Below the pieces are notes generated by a model. That model saw only the letters and a program-made list of their open reading frames with translations, searched no databases and had not been told where the DNA came from. The position numbers and the translations under genes were made by a program. Below, piece by piece: positions 25,129 to 35,200 of a stretch of 47,602 nt of DNA. Each line of letters starts with the position of its first letter. The first letter of the stretch is position 1. The stretch covers positions 1 through 47,602 of the forward strand of contig LCFC01000005.1 in the NCBI GenBank assembly GCA_000998805.1, in the 5' to 3' direction. Source of the DNA: Parcubacteria group bacterium GW2011_GWA2_43_11 (GTDB lineage: Bacteria > Patescibacteriota > Minisyncoccia > Phycocordibacterales > UBA12088).

Positions 25129-25226
25129 TCTACATTTTATTATCCCCACATCTATAAGGGTGTGAAATAAAATTTATTATTTTTTGTGTACAATACTTAA
25201 TATAATTAATATTTATAAGAAATAAA

Positions 25227-26153
25227 ATGTATATGAATAAAATAGTTTTATCAAAGATTACACTGTCAATTATTGGTCTTATCCTTCTACCATTTTCGTT
25301 TTCACATGCGCAAATGCTGAATGCGAACTACGGAGATTTGGGAGTAACGATTGACGGTGATTCTGTTGATGTGGAAACGGAGGGACTTGATGTTGCTGTT
25401 GATGGAGACAATGTTGACGTGACAGCGGGCGATTTGGATGTAGACGTGCGAGATGATTCTGTTGAGGTTAAAACAACAAATACACCTGCGACCACGGCTA
25501 CCCCGGCACAACAAAATGTGACCTCAGTACGTACTGACTCAAGTGGCAACGTGCAAGTAGATACAGATCAAGCAAGTATTCGTACAAATGCAAAAACAAA
25601 CACATCTAGCGTTTCAACGGATGTTGGTGGTCTCAGTGTAATGATGCAAGATGGCTCCGTATCTGTCGAAACAGAAGGTATGCTTGTAGATATCGATGAT
25701 AACTCACGAGTCTTGTTCCAATCAGAAAGTGATGTACGTGCCTATGCAGATATTGTTGAGAAGAGAGATAACAAAATTGCATCTATTGAATCTACAAGCG
25801 ACGGTGTGGAGGTTGAATACATGACAGAAGGTCGTCTTTTCGGTATTTTTCCAAAAACATATATATCCCGTGTAACTGTACGTGATGGTGGGGAAGTTGA
25901 AGTAAAGGGACCTTGGTACTCTTTCCTTATGACGAACAAAGCTCATGCGCAGGTAAAAAGTGCCGTTGAGTCAAAACTAGCCACTATGACACTTGCGGTC
26001 GAAGCTGAAGAAAAACCTTTTGCACACGCTCAAGTTATTGATGTTGTAACTGACAGTTTGCAGGTGCAGGTTGGTAAACAAGGGGTATCGGTTGACACTG
26101 GTGATGTGTCTGTCGATGTGAGCGATGGAAATGTAAACGTAGATTTGCGTTAA
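25227..26153 (+). CDS. Secreted low-complexity Val/Asp-rich protein with beta-strand repeats
   Basis: The product has 308 residues. A signal peptide (about 1-29, ending SFSHAQ) is followed by short alternating repeats of the form V-x-V-D/T-x-x-G-D/N (VTIDGDSVDVETEGLDVAVD, then similar). The same pattern returns at the C-terminus (VSVDTGDVSVDVSDGNVNVD). A different central part (about 150-240) links the two blocks. Regular hydrophobic/acidic alternation suggests a beta-solenoid or calcium-binding surface protein; this is inference. I recognise no family. A bidirectional-looking terminator follows. Confidence 0.75.
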   Translation: MYMNKIVLSKITLSIIGLILLPFSFSHAQMLNANYGDLGVTIDGDSVDVETEGLDVAVDGDNVDVTAGDLDVDVRDDSVEVKTTNTPATTATPAQQNVTSVRTDSSGNVQVDTDQASIRTNAKTNTSSVSTDVGGLSVMMQDGSVSVETEGMLVDIDDNSRVLFQSESDVRAYADIVEKRDNKIASIESTSDGVEVEYMTEGRLFGIFPKTYISRVTVRDGGEVEVKGPWYSFLMTNKAHAQVKSAVESKLATMTLAVEAEEKPFAHAQVIDVVTDSLQVQVGKQGVSVDTGDVSVDVSDGNVNVDLR

Positions 26154-26172
26154 TTAATTTTTAAAAATGTAG

Positions 26173-26210
26173 GTATAAAAAATGCCTGTACATACAGGCA
26201 TTTTTTATAC
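26173..26210. terminator. Long perfect terminator hairpin
   Basis: The arms 26173-26190 and 26193-26210 are exact 18-bp reverse complements with a 2-base gap. A run of six T follows the GC part on the plus strand and the same occurs on the minus strand, so it may stop transcription both ways. Confidence 0.85.
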
Positions 26211-26260
26211 CATACTCATGATATCAATCATAAATAGACATTTTTTGGTTTAGGAAAATC

Positions 26261-26288
26261 TTGACATATTTATGAATTAGCCAATAAT
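26261..26288 (+). promoter_or_regulatory. Promoter of the polytopic membrane protein gene
   Basis: TTGACA (26261-26266), 16-bp spacer, AATAAT (26283-26288). The expected leader is about 57 nt, with a GAGGTGAG ribosome-binding site before the ATG at 26352. Confidence 0.65.
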
Positions 26289-26351
26289 CAAGTACAGAAA
26301 TTGTAGTCATTGGAATCGTACGTTACATCAAAAATACGAATGAGGTGAGAA

Positions 26352-27413
26352 ATGATTAAATTGCTAACTTTCTGCTCAATGAGTTGTCTTCTGTTTGTGA
26401 CTGATGCAGGGGCCCATGAGTTAACTGCATTTCAAAATTTACTCGTAACTTGGGTAACACCAACAAATATACTACTTGTTGTGTGTTGTATTGTGGGGGC
26501 ATCAGCGTTACTGTATCTGATTGAGAAATTTTTTAAGAACTTAAAAGTTCCAAGAGTGATTTGGGAAGGCTTGTTATACATCTCCGGGATGGTATGCATA
26601 GTGTACGGATATTTTGTAGCAGGTACACATACATGGGTCTTTGGTCTTGTGGGTGCTTTAGTAATGACAGGAGCACTCGAAGTGTCTGATATAAGCAAGA
26701 GATCGTTCATGAATAGATGGCGATACTATCTTTTTGCCTCCATTATCTGGTCGGTGACAACACTCATATATCAGTTTGAGGCATTTGGTTTCATAACTGC
26801 GATGTGTTTGTTCATGGTATGTACCATCTATATTTCCGAAAAGTATGTGTCAGGCTTGGAAAACTTTGATGCATATCCGGAAGCGAAGAGGCGACTAGAC
26901 AATTCAGCTATACATCTGTTTCGTGATAGCTTGTCATCACTCGGTATATTAGTTCTCTTCATCCTGATGCAGGTGTCCTCGGTTGTGCTTCAAAGTCTTC
27001 AGGTATTTCTCCTAGGCTTTGCTGTTGTTGGGGGTGTTATACTCGTGATTGATATGCTTTACATTTCCTTGAGGCGACATTACTACGCAAGTATAGAGAA
27101 TCCACTTCGCCTCGATGCAACACACCCGTTGGACATGGGAAGGTACTTGCGCACACAGTTCATGACGCTTCTTATCGCGCTTATAGTTGGGCTCACAGGA
27201 TACCTAACTGACATAAGGGAATTGTCTCTCGTGGCGTACATTTTTATCGTACTTTACGTACCATTAAAAATATTCGACGCTGTAGATAATTCTATGTGGA
27301 GGAGTGCTGTCAGCCTGATGGGATGTATTGTGTTGGGTGTTATCGTGTACTTGCATAAGGATGCCCTCGGGGTCCTAACACTGAGTGATATTTACTCGTT
27401 TTTCCGCCTTTAG
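26352..27413 (+). CDS. Polytopic membrane protein, unknown function
   Basis: The product has 353 residues with about nine or ten hydrophobic helices spread along its length. The first hydrophobic stretch (LLTFCSMSCLLFVTDAGA) may be a cleavable signal. Charged loops include KRSFMNRWRYY, YPEAKRRLDN and RRHYYASIENPLRLDATHPL. I recognise no transporter or enzyme motif. It has a TTGACA promoter, a Shine-Dalgarno site and a strong terminator, so it is an independent unit. Confidence 0.72.
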   Translation: MIKLLTFCSMSCLLFVTDAGAHELTAFQNLLVTWVTPTNILLVVCCIVGASALLYLIEKFFKNLKVPRVIWEGLLYISGMVCIVYGYFVAGTHTWVFGLVGALVMTGALEVSDISKRSFMNRWRYYLFASIIWSVTTLIYQFEAFGFITAMCLFMVCTIYISEKYVSGLENFDAYPEAKRRLDNSAIHLFRDSLSSLGILVLFILMQVSSVVLQSLQVFLLGFAVVGGVILVIDMLYISLRRHYYASIENPLRLDATHPLDMGRYLRTQFMTLLIALIVGLTGYLTDIRELSLVAYIFIVLYVPLKIFDAVDNSMWRSAVSLMGCIVLGVIVYLHKDALGVLTLSDIYSFFRL

Positions 27414-27468
27414 CTGTGTGGATACAAGAGACTTGTAACGGGTGACTACACCCTATAGGTTGTTCAAT

Positions 27469-27510
27469 AAAAAGTGCTCTGTCGATGCGAATCGACAGAG
27501 CACTTTTTTA
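27469..27510. terminator. Long perfect terminator hairpin
   Basis: The 18-base arms 27469-27486 and 27491-27508 are exact reverse complements around GCGA. Poly-A precedes and poly-T follows, so it could act on both strands. Confidence 0.85.
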
Positions 27511-27590
27511 TTACAGTCATTAAGTAGTGCTAGTGGTGAAGATAAAAAGTCACCATATCTTCACGAAAATTACGTATACTAGCAAGACTT

Positions 27591-28187
27591 ATGAGAAAGA
27601 TTATTGTACTCTCCTTTATTACTCTAGATGGCGTTATGCAGGCACCTGGTGGACCTGAAGAAGACACCTCAAATGGTTTTGAGTACGGAGGTTGGACGGT
27701 ACCTTACTTTGATGAGTTTGCAGGCAAGGTCATGGCTGAACAAATGAAACAACCCTTCAGCTTACTCCTTGGGAGAAAAACATTTGAAATCTTTGCATCG
27801 TATTGGCCACAGCACGAAGGGGAGTGGCCTGGTATTACTAAATCTACCAAGTACGTGGTTTCGAACACAATTAAGAAGAGCGAGTGGAGTAATTCAATAT
27901 TTATAAACGGCGATGTGGTGATGAAGATAAAAAAACTAAAACAAGAAATAGGTCCTGATATACAAGTACACGGTAGTGGTGATCTTGTTCAAACGCTACT
28001 GAAACATAATTTAGTGGATGAATTGTGGCTCAAGATATTTCCTGTAACCTTAGGTGAAGGTAAGAGATTGTTTGCTGAAGGAACCATACCTGCGTCGTTT
28101 ACTCTCTTCAAGAGCACTGTATCCCCTAGTGGAGTGCTATTTGCTTCGTATAAACATGCTGGAGAAGTTAAAACAGGCTCGTTTTAA
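27591..28187 (+). CDS. Dihydrofolate reductase-like (RibD C-terminal family) protein
   Basis: The product has 198 residues. The N-terminus MRKIIVLSFITLDGVMQAPGGPEED and LLLGRKTFEIFASYWP are typical of the RibD_C family. IQVHGSGDLVQTLLKHNLVDELWLKIFPVTLGEGKRLF supplies the NADPH-site glycine region and conserved C-terminal part. These are stand-alone reductases of uncertain substrate, not necessarily riboflavin enzymes. A TATACT box lies 10 bases before the ATG. Confidence 0.87.
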   Translation: MRKIIVLSFITLDGVMQAPGGPEEDTSNGFEYGGWTVPYFDEFAGKVMAEQMKQPFSLLLGRKTFEIFASYWPQHEGEWPGITKSTKYVVSNTIKKSEWSNSIFINGDVVMKIKKLKQEIGPDIQVHGSGDLVQTLLKHNLVDELWLKIFPVTLGEGKRLFAEGTIPASFTLFKSTVSPSGVLFASYKHAGEVKTGSF

Positions 28188-28334
28188 GTGATTTCAGCTC
28201 CTATAAATATTGCAATCTCTTGACAAGATTAAATACTTTGATAGTCTGCTGACTAGGTATTATTACAGCAGAAAAGTTTGGAAAAGTGGATGTTTTACGT
28301 AAGAAAAACAAAAAAACTTTGACAGGAGGAAAGT

Positions 28335-28544
28335 ATGCGCAAAAACATTGATCCGAATAAGATTACGAAACTCTGTGGTGGTTGCGGTGGCGGATGTCCC
28401 AGTATCGATGAGAACAACCCCGATGAAACCAAATTCTCTGATGACTTCGGTGGTACGGTCCGGCTCAACGATGCCGAATGCCGGTTGCTGTGTGAGCATT
28501 TGATGCGCCGGTTCAATCTGACTGCACCCAGCTCCATCGAATAG
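28335..28544 (+). CDS. Cys/Gly-rich mini-protein
   Basis: The product has 69 residues behind a strong AGGAGGAAA ribosome-binding site. The cysteine-glycine block KLCGGCGGGCPSID (C14, C17, C21) is followed by an acidic stretch, then KFSDDFGGTVRLNDAECRLLCEHLM with C49 and C53. There is no signal peptide. Possible roles are metal or Fe-S binding, or a ribosomally made peptide precursor; no modifying enzyme is adjacent. A TTGACA box lies at 28220-28225. The unit ends with its own terminator. Confidence 0.65.
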   Translation: MRKNIDPNKITKLCGGCGGGCPSIDENNPDETKFSDDFGGTVRLNDAECRLLCEHLMRRFNLTAPSSIE

Positions 28545-28926
28545 ACCTCTGCCCCCCCGCCTGTACCTTTCGCTAGTGAGATTACCTCGCTGGCACAACT
28601 GTAACCCCCTTACTTCGGTAACGGGGTTACGTTTTTTTATACTCCACAACAAAAACTGTATTACTTACTCACTCGTAGATAGTGTGATTCATCGTCACAC
28701 GGTACGAGGTACCCCTCATATGTTTTTTTCTAAATAAATATTGCGAGAGAAAGGTATGTAAATGGTTACGTAATTAGTACTAGTATTATATAGTTACATT
28801 CATTTTACATTTTAAATACCGTGAGCCAACCTTGCTGCCATATCACCTTGACCCCACTACGGTGTGGTAAGTTTTTTATGTGGATAATATAGAGCGCCTG
28901 TCCTGTATTTATGCTGAAATATACGT
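28545..28926. other. Intergenic region with terminator and small hairpins
   Basis: It holds the terminator at 28601-28638, a GTGTGA/TCACAC hairpin (28682-28700) followed by GGTAC/GTACC (28701-28713), and one ACTAGTAT copy near 28779-28786. No gene is supported. Confidence 0.5.
28601..28638 (+). terminator. Intrinsic terminator with TTCG tetraloop
   Basis: GTAACCCC (28601-28608) pairs with GGGGTTAC (28623-28630). The inner TTAC-TTCG-GTAA adds a stable UUCG tetraloop in RNA, and seven T follow. Confidence 0.85.
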
Positions 28927-29433
28927 ATGAATGAAAATATATCAACGCATACTGACTCGACTCCTCAAGAGGATGAGTGTTGTGCGCCATTCCTTCCAAC
29001 ACTATGGGATGGAAAAACATTTGAATGGGATCACAAAAAATTTATCAAAAACAAAGTTTTCACGCTTTTTTATATGCCTGTGAACTTTGGTGCGGTTATG
29101 ATGAGGTCCAGTGCCGCTATAGAAAAATCAGGTTCCAAGATACTTGATGAAATGTGGCTGGCTGAACATACATCACTATGGAACATGTATCTGTACACCG
29201 CAGTAGACAAGGAAGTTGCCGATTCTGAAAATATTGCTATGAGTGGAAAATATATATCCAAGGTGTATGAAGGTGCATTTAAAGAAGTCGGTGCATGGGA
29301 TAATGATTTTAAGCACTATGTCAAAGAATCAGGAAACACCCTACTGAAGACATACCAGTGGTATACCACCTGTCCGAAATGTGCAAAGAAATATGGAAAA
29401 AATTACGTAGTCTTTGTAGGGCAGATACAGTAA
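28927..29433 (+). CDS. Conserved soluble protein with C-terminal CPKCAKKYG motif
   Basis: The product has 168 residues. Segments ECCAPFLPTLWDGKTFEWDHK, FTLFYMPVNFGAVM and a C-terminal YQWYTTCPKCAKKYGKNYVV are distinctive. I believe similar proteins exist in databases under vague names such as hydrolase, but I know of no tested function. The two pairs of cysteines (C18-C19 and the CxxC near the end) could bind metal. There is no signal peptide. Confidence 0.7.
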   Translation: MNENISTHTDSTPQEDECCAPFLPTLWDGKTFEWDHKKFIKNKVFTLFYMPVNFGAVMMRSSAAIEKSGSKILDEMWLAEHTSLWNMYLYTAVDKEVADSENIAMSGKYISKVYEGAFKEVGAWDNDFKHYVKESGNTLLKTYQWYTTCPKCAKKYGKNYVVFVGQIQ

Positions 29434-29591
29434 ATTCATACATATTTCAGGTTCATGATACATACTGACTCAAACGGTATGTTTATTTCTGTTGTTTTTT
29501 CTGACTCAGCAAGAGTGAATATCCTTCATTTCAAGTAACTTTATATCCCATGTGTCAGTTCTAGTAATTATACATATTTAACCTTAACTAT

Positions 29592-31412
29592 ATGTGTGGA
29601 ATATTTGCATACACAGGGAACAAACAGTCACTACCGATACTTCTCGAAGGACTACAGTCGCTTGAGTACCGAGGGTATGACTCTGTGGGTATATATATAC
29701 CTAATGCCGGTATAGTTAAATCAGTTGGTGCAGTACAAGAGCTTAAAAAGAAACTTACAAACAGAATGGTCGGTACGAGCGGAATCGCGCATTTGCGTTG
29801 GGCGACACACGGTGAACCGACTGAAGTAAACGCGCATCCACATGTAGACTGTAGTAATACGATACATGTGGTACACAACGGAATTATTGAAAATTACAAA
29901 GAGCTTAAAGAAAAACTTATATCACTTGGACACACATTTTTATCAGAAACCGATACGGAAGTACTTGCTCATCTCATAGAACATCAACTTAAAGAGACAG
30001 AAAATTTTGAGCTTGCAGTGGTTGCATCGCTGCAAAAAGTGAAAGGAACATACGGCATAGCAGTGTCATATGATGGTGAGCCTGAAAAAATCATAGCCGC
30101 ACGTCTCGGTGCACCTGTGGTACTTGGAATTGGAATAAACAGACATTTTGTTGCATCAGATGCATCACCACTTCTGCGTCACACAAAAGACGTTGTTTAT
30201 CTGCATGACGGCGACATTGCTGTTCTTACACCTCAGAATTATCGAATACGCACCTATGCAGATGTTGAAGTTGTTCGTAAAAAACAAGTACTTGATTTTG
30301 ATGTAGAGCAAGTAAAGAAAGATGGCTATGAACACTTTATGCTCAAAGAAATAATGGAAGGTCCACAGGTTATCGAAAACACTACACGCGGAAGACTTAT
30401 ACCTGAAAAGGGCCTCGTAAAACTTGGTGGTTTAGACTCCGTAAATGAACAACTTCAAACTATAGAAAGAATTATTATCGTTGGGTGTGGTACTGCGTAC
30501 TACGCTGGGCTAGTAGGTGAGTACATGTTGGAGGAATATGCAGGTATACCTGTCGAAGTAGAAATAGGTTCAGAGTTTCGCTACAGAAACGCTCCTGTTG
30601 ACGCTCATACCGCACTACTCGCTATATCACAGTCCGGAGAAACTGCAGACACACTGGAAGCCATCCGTGAAGCAAAGCGCAAAGGTGCACTTACGTTGGG
30701 AATAGTAAATACAGTCGGTTCAACTATTGCACGAGAAACGGATGCCGGTATCTATAATCATGCGGGGCCGGAAATAGGAGTAGCCTCTACCAAGGCATTC
30801 ATGTCGCAACTTACCGCTCTTGCTTTACTTACAGTGCATCTCGGACGTCAGCGAAGTATGAGTGTCGACGTCGGTAAGAGTATCACCAGGGAACTACAGC
30901 TTCTTCCTCAGAAGATACAATCGATACTTGATCAGAGGAACATGGTACACGGTCTAACGCAAAAGTATGCGGACAGTCGTGACTTTCTTTACATGGGCCG
31001 TAAGTATAACTATCCTATTGCCTTTGAAGGTGCACTCAAGCTTAAAGAAATCTCATACATACATGCTGAAGGGTGTGGTGCAGGAGAAATGAAGCATGGT
31101 CCTATAGCCATGATAGATACGGAATTTCCGACACTTGCCATTGCTCTTAATGATAGTGTGTACGAAAAAATGCTCTCAAATATTGAGGAGATACGTGCGC
31201 GCAAAGGGAGAGTGTTGGCTATCGCAACAGAAGGAGACACGCGACTTGTTGATATCACAAGTGACATCTTCTATATACCCCATACTCTAGAAATGCTTAC
31301 ACCTATTTTATCAGCTGTACCAATGCAACTTTTTGCCTATTACATCGGTGTTGCGAAGGGTTTCAATGTCGATAGACCAAGAAACCTCGCAAAGTCTGTA
31401 ACAGTGGAGTGA
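29592..31412 (+). CDS. glmS: Glutamine--fructose-6-phosphate aminotransferase
   Basis: The product has 606 residues, full length. It makes glucosamine-6-phosphate for cell-wall precursors. The N-terminal glutaminase domain starts MCGIFAYTG with the catalytic cysteine at position 2 and has LRWATHGEPTEVNAHPH. Two SIS sugar-isomerase domains follow (IIVGCGTAYYAG, ISQSGETADTLEAI, ASTKAF), and the C-terminus is the standard PRNLAKSVTVE. No glmS ribozyme is recognisable in the short upstream region. Confidence 0.97.
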   Translation: MCGIFAYTGNKQSLPILLEGLQSLEYRGYDSVGIYIPNAGIVKSVGAVQELKKKLTNRMVGTSGIAHLRWATHGEPTEVNAHPHVDCSNTIHVVHNGIIENYKELKEKLISLGHTFLSETDTEVLAHLIEHQLKETENFELAVVASLQKVKGTYGIAVSYDGEPEKIIAARLGAPVVLGIGINRHFVASDASPLLRHTKDVVYLHDGDIAVLTPQNYRIRTYADVEVVRKKQVLDFDVEQVKKDGYEHFMLKEIMEGPQVIENTTRGRLIPEKGLVKLGGLDSVNEQLQTIERIIIVGCGTAYYAGLVGEYMLEEYAGIPVEVEIGSEFRYRNAPVDAHTALLAISQSGETADTLEAIREAKRKGALTLGIVNTVGSTIARETDAGIYNHAGPEIGVASTKAFMSQLTALALLTVHLGRQRSMSVDVGKSITRELQLLPQKIQSILDQRNMVHGLTQKYADSRDFLYMGRKYNYPIAFEGALKLKEISYIHAEGCGAGEMKHGPIAMIDTEFPTLAIALNDSVYEKMLSNIEEIRARKGRVLAIATEGDTRLVDITSDIFYIPHTLEMLTPILSAVPMQLFAYYIGVAKGFNVDRPRNLAKSVTVE

Positions 31413-31417
31413 ACGAG

Positions 31418-31437
31418 CTTGCCCCGCTGTGGCGGGG
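31418..31437. repeat. GC-rich hairpin motif shared with 43180-43199
   Basis: CCCCGC-TGTG-GCGGGG forms a 6-bp hairpin 10 bases after the glmS stop region. The 20-base segment matches the one at 43180-43199 in 18 positions. T run is weak, so it is not a standard terminator. Confidence 0.55.
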
Positions 31438-31503
31438 TCTACGCAATGAATGTTGTATAAACCTGTCGATAGGTTAAGTAAATAGTTATATACTTTCAGT
31501 ACT

Positions 31504-32094
31504 ATGGAAAATAAATTTTTACAGGGGCTTTTAGGCATTTACTTCGTTTTATTTTTTGTGTTGGCGATAAATCCTGTAGACAGACCTACATGGTTCGTAG
31601 AAAACCTCACTGTATGGATACTTATAGCAGTAATTCTTGTTCTCTATGCCAAGCAGATTCGTTTTTCAAAAACTGCATACGGTTTCATGTTTGTACTCAT
31701 TTACTTACACACCATAGGAGGACACTACACCTTTGCGGAAGTACCGTTTGGCTATATAACCGACCTTTTTAATTTTTCTAGAAATCACTTTGATCGCATC
31801 GCCCATTTCTCCGTAGGATTTTACGCGTTTGCTATCGCGGAATTATTATATACGAAGGAACTTGTAAAAAGTAAATTTCTATTGCTTACATACCCAGTGT
31901 TTGCAATAGCAACTATTGCAATGAGTTACGAACTCATAGAATGGGTCTATGCTGCGAGTACGAGCCCTGAAGCAGGACTTGCGTACCTAGGAAGTCAGGG
32001 GGACATTTGGGATGCACAGAAGGACATGCTTGCCGATACACTCGGAGCACTTGTTACAACCACTATTTTTTTCAAGTTTCGAGTGAAAAAATGA
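31504..32094 (+). CDS. DUF2238/YjdF-like inner membrane protein
   Basis: The product has 196 residues with about six helices. Family signatures are HTIGGHYTFAEVPFGY, the RNHFDRIAHFSVGF segment, SYELIEWVYAAS and LGSQGDIWDAQKDMLADTLGAL. These match the YjdF/DUF2238 group, whose function is unknown. A TATACT box ends 9 bases before the ATG. It stands between glmS and the A2M gene. Confidence 0.85.
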   Translation: MENKFLQGLLGIYFVLFFVLAINPVDRPTWFVENLTVWILIAVILVLYAKQIRFSKTAYGFMFVLIYLHTIGGHYTFAEVPFGYITDLFNFSRNHFDRIAHFSVGFYAFAIAELLYTKELVKSKFLLLTYPVFAIATIAMSYELIEWVYAASTSPEAGLAYLGSQGDIWDAQKDMLADTLGALVTTTIFFKFRVKK

Positions 32095-32269
32095 TTTCCT
32101 AAAAGTACTCAGCTTGAGCTCCACCTCCTCACATATCATTTACAAGGTCGCATGCTTTGGTACGATGAACCATACGTGGGGCTTCATGACAAAATTACTC
32201 ACACATGTATTTTTTAATCGACCTGCCGAATTAGTTAATAACTCTTTAGTTTTCACACGCATCTCCTAG

Positions 32270-32275
32270 TATACT
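32270..32275 (+). promoter_or_regulatory. -10 box of the alpha-2-macroglobulin gene
   Basis: TATACT is followed by exactly 6 bases and the ATG at 32282, without a Shine-Dalgarno site. Leaderless transcription is predicted. Confidence 0.6.
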
Positions 32276-32281
32276 CAAATC

Positions 32282-35200
32282 ATGGATGAGTCTGTGGAGA
32301 ACCATTCCGAAACAGTTTCAAACGAAGGTGTGGTGGCACCAGTTGTATCGCATACGTTTCTTAACACTCTATGTAGTAAGCTGCGTAGTCATGTTCAACT
32401 GTTTCGCATTAGACTAAACCTTTTTATAAGTTACGCAAAAGCACACTGGCGGAAAAAACACTACATTTTTGTCGGTGTGATATTGGTGCTCGTCGTGTTG
32501 ACTGTCGCAAGACTTGTTTTTGACTTTGGACGTGACCCGCTTTGGCTTGCATATAGTGGTAGCTACCGTCTTGTTCCAGATTCTATTTCTCAAAGTGCCA
32601 TACTCCCTATCTCTATCCCTGAAGAAGCAGGTCATGTTACCAAAGAGCAAGTACAATTTCTTCCAGAACTCCAAGGAGATTTTATTGAATCTAATCAAGA
32701 GGACATCTTACTCTTCAAGCCTCACGAACTACCTCAAATAGGTTCTTTTTACAATGTAGCCCTAACCTACGATGAAGTAACTATAGACGCTGACTTTAAA
32801 GTTGCTGAAGACCCTTTTGTGGTATCTATATTGCCAACTTCAGACACCGAGGTCCACGAAGATACAAAAGTCTCTGTTATTTTCAACAGACCCATGGTAC
32901 CTCTTTCCACTCGTGATGAGTTAGACAAAGAAGTGGTACCAGTCAAGATAGAACCAGATGTCGCTGGTGTTTGGAAATGGAAAAGCACACGTTTGCTCCA
33001 ATTCATTCCTGATGAAGATTTACAACGTGCGACTAAATATACCGTAACGGTCAACGAAGGATTTCGCTCACTCGATGGTGTACCGGTAAGAGGCTTTACA
33101 CATTCTTTTACTACACGCACATTAAAGCACCATCCCGTTGCTCCTATGGTTCGATTCAGTCAACCTCTTGAAATAGCTTTTAATCAAAATGTGGATTTAG
33201 AACGTACCGCGAAGGAAGTAACACTCACACAAAATGGAGAAAAGAAAAAAGTGCGTATTGAGTATGCAAAGCAAGAAGAAAAGAAAAAAAGAGGATTCTT
33301 AGGACTAGCTTTCTTTGGTTCTGAAAAAGAATACGACAAATCAAAAATTCTTATCCGTCCACGTGAAGATACTCATGGTCGAGAAGGTTTGTGGGATTTT
33401 GAATCAACTTACAACCTAGAAATCAAAACAATGTATCCTTTGGAAGGTGATATTCCCCTAGAGGAGCAGTTTACTTGGTCATACACCATACCTGCTGTAG
33501 TGTCTTCTGTACAAGCAAAGTCTAAACGTTCAAGTCACGTAGAGCCTGGCTTTTTTGACCCACAAGGTACACTTGCTGTGTATTTTCAAGAACCGATTGA
33601 TATCTCAAAAACAAACGTTACTTTGCATGGATTAGAAGAGGTGTTGTATGGAACAGTGTGCAAGTTTGATACTGACGGAGCAGTTATATACAAGAAAGAT
33701 TCTCAAGATTGTGAAGAAGAGGAAGACAAAAAACAATTGTTGTTGCGAGTGAACCCGAGTGCATATCAACCGAGTCAATCAAATACACTTGTTTTTGAGA
33801 AAATTACAAGTGAAGACGGCTATGTATTAAACGCAAAACCACTAGAATATTCTGTGACTAGTTTTCCGTCGCTACAGATACATAAAACGGTCCCGAGTGA
33901 TGGTTCGAATGGTGCAAGTCTTACTGATCTCACAATCTGTAGTAACACACCCCTTAAACGACCTGAATCAATACGAAATGCACTCAATACAGAGGGTTAT
34001 ATTGTTTTTCCAAATGACTTGTGGAGAAACTCAGAAAGAATAACTTCAGATTACAGGAAACCGATTTGTAGCACGGGCGAATTTCAAACTACGATCAGAT
34101 ACGGATTGCATCCTCAAACGAAATACATGCTTAAGCTATCACTTGAAGATGAGTTTGGTTCACGAACACAACGTGACCTACAGTTCACAACAGGATCTGC
34201 GTCAAGCAACTATACCCGATTTTATAATCTCCAGAAATACTATAACGTTAGCGTCCCAGGGAAATCTCGCTTGACCTATGGTGTTGAAAACCTACCCTAT
34301 GTACAGGTACATATCTGTAAAGTTAGTGCAAATAATTTTTTGCGCATTCTTGATGAGGGCACTGACAGTGATAACAAGCCACCCACATCTATTTGCGAGA
34401 CGGTGAAGGAAGTGACGGTTGATTTACCTGATACATACTGGGTAAATAACTACTTCCACTTTGATGTTGCTGACCACTTCGAAGACACTCGTGGTCACTA
34501 CGTAATTTCATTCACCCATCCAAACTACAAAAATGAAAAAGGTGTGCAAATGTTTGACCGAACATTACTTTCTATTTCTAACTTTACCGTAGGAGAAAAA
34601 AGACTTGACTGGTATACGGACGAATACACACCTTTGACACGAGGGGCAAAAGTGGTTGGCAACAATCTCTACTGGGTCTTACATGCAAACTCACTTGAGC
34701 CAGTATACGGCGCAACGGTTGAAACTTTTGCTGGTAAGAACCTGTTCAGTACAGAAAAACAAACAACGAATATTGAGGGTATTGCACAGCTACCAGCACA
34801 CGAGAACACACGTGGTGCCGTCGTGACCCTAGGTGGTGATACTGCAGTCGTTTCTGCTGCTATGGACACGCTTGCATATAATTGGAATATCGGAACACAA
34901 TCAGCGACATATCTTTACACTGACAGACCTATCTATCGTCCCGGTGATACAGTACAGATTAAAGGTATTGATAGAGTCGGGTATGACAATACGTGGAGCA
35001 CTGCAAATACGTACAACGCTACCGTAGAAATAATTGACAGTCGTAATGATACCATTTCAAAACAAACGGTACCTGTATCTGTGTACGGTACATTTAATCT
35101 CTCTATAGAACTACCGAAGGATGCACCTCTTGGACGGTACAGTATTTCCACTTTCCAAGGCTATGGTTGGTTCGATGTAGAAGAATATGTAGGAGCACCT

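Noticed and set aside
28335-28544. Firm call as a RiPP precursor
   Set aside because: No modification enzyme, protease or transporter is adjacent, and the cysteine block is near the N-terminus instead of at a C-terminal core.
29434-29591. glmS ribozyme or riboswitch upstream of glmS
   Set aside because: The gap is only about 158 bases, AT-rich, and shows none of the paired elements expected of the ribozyme.
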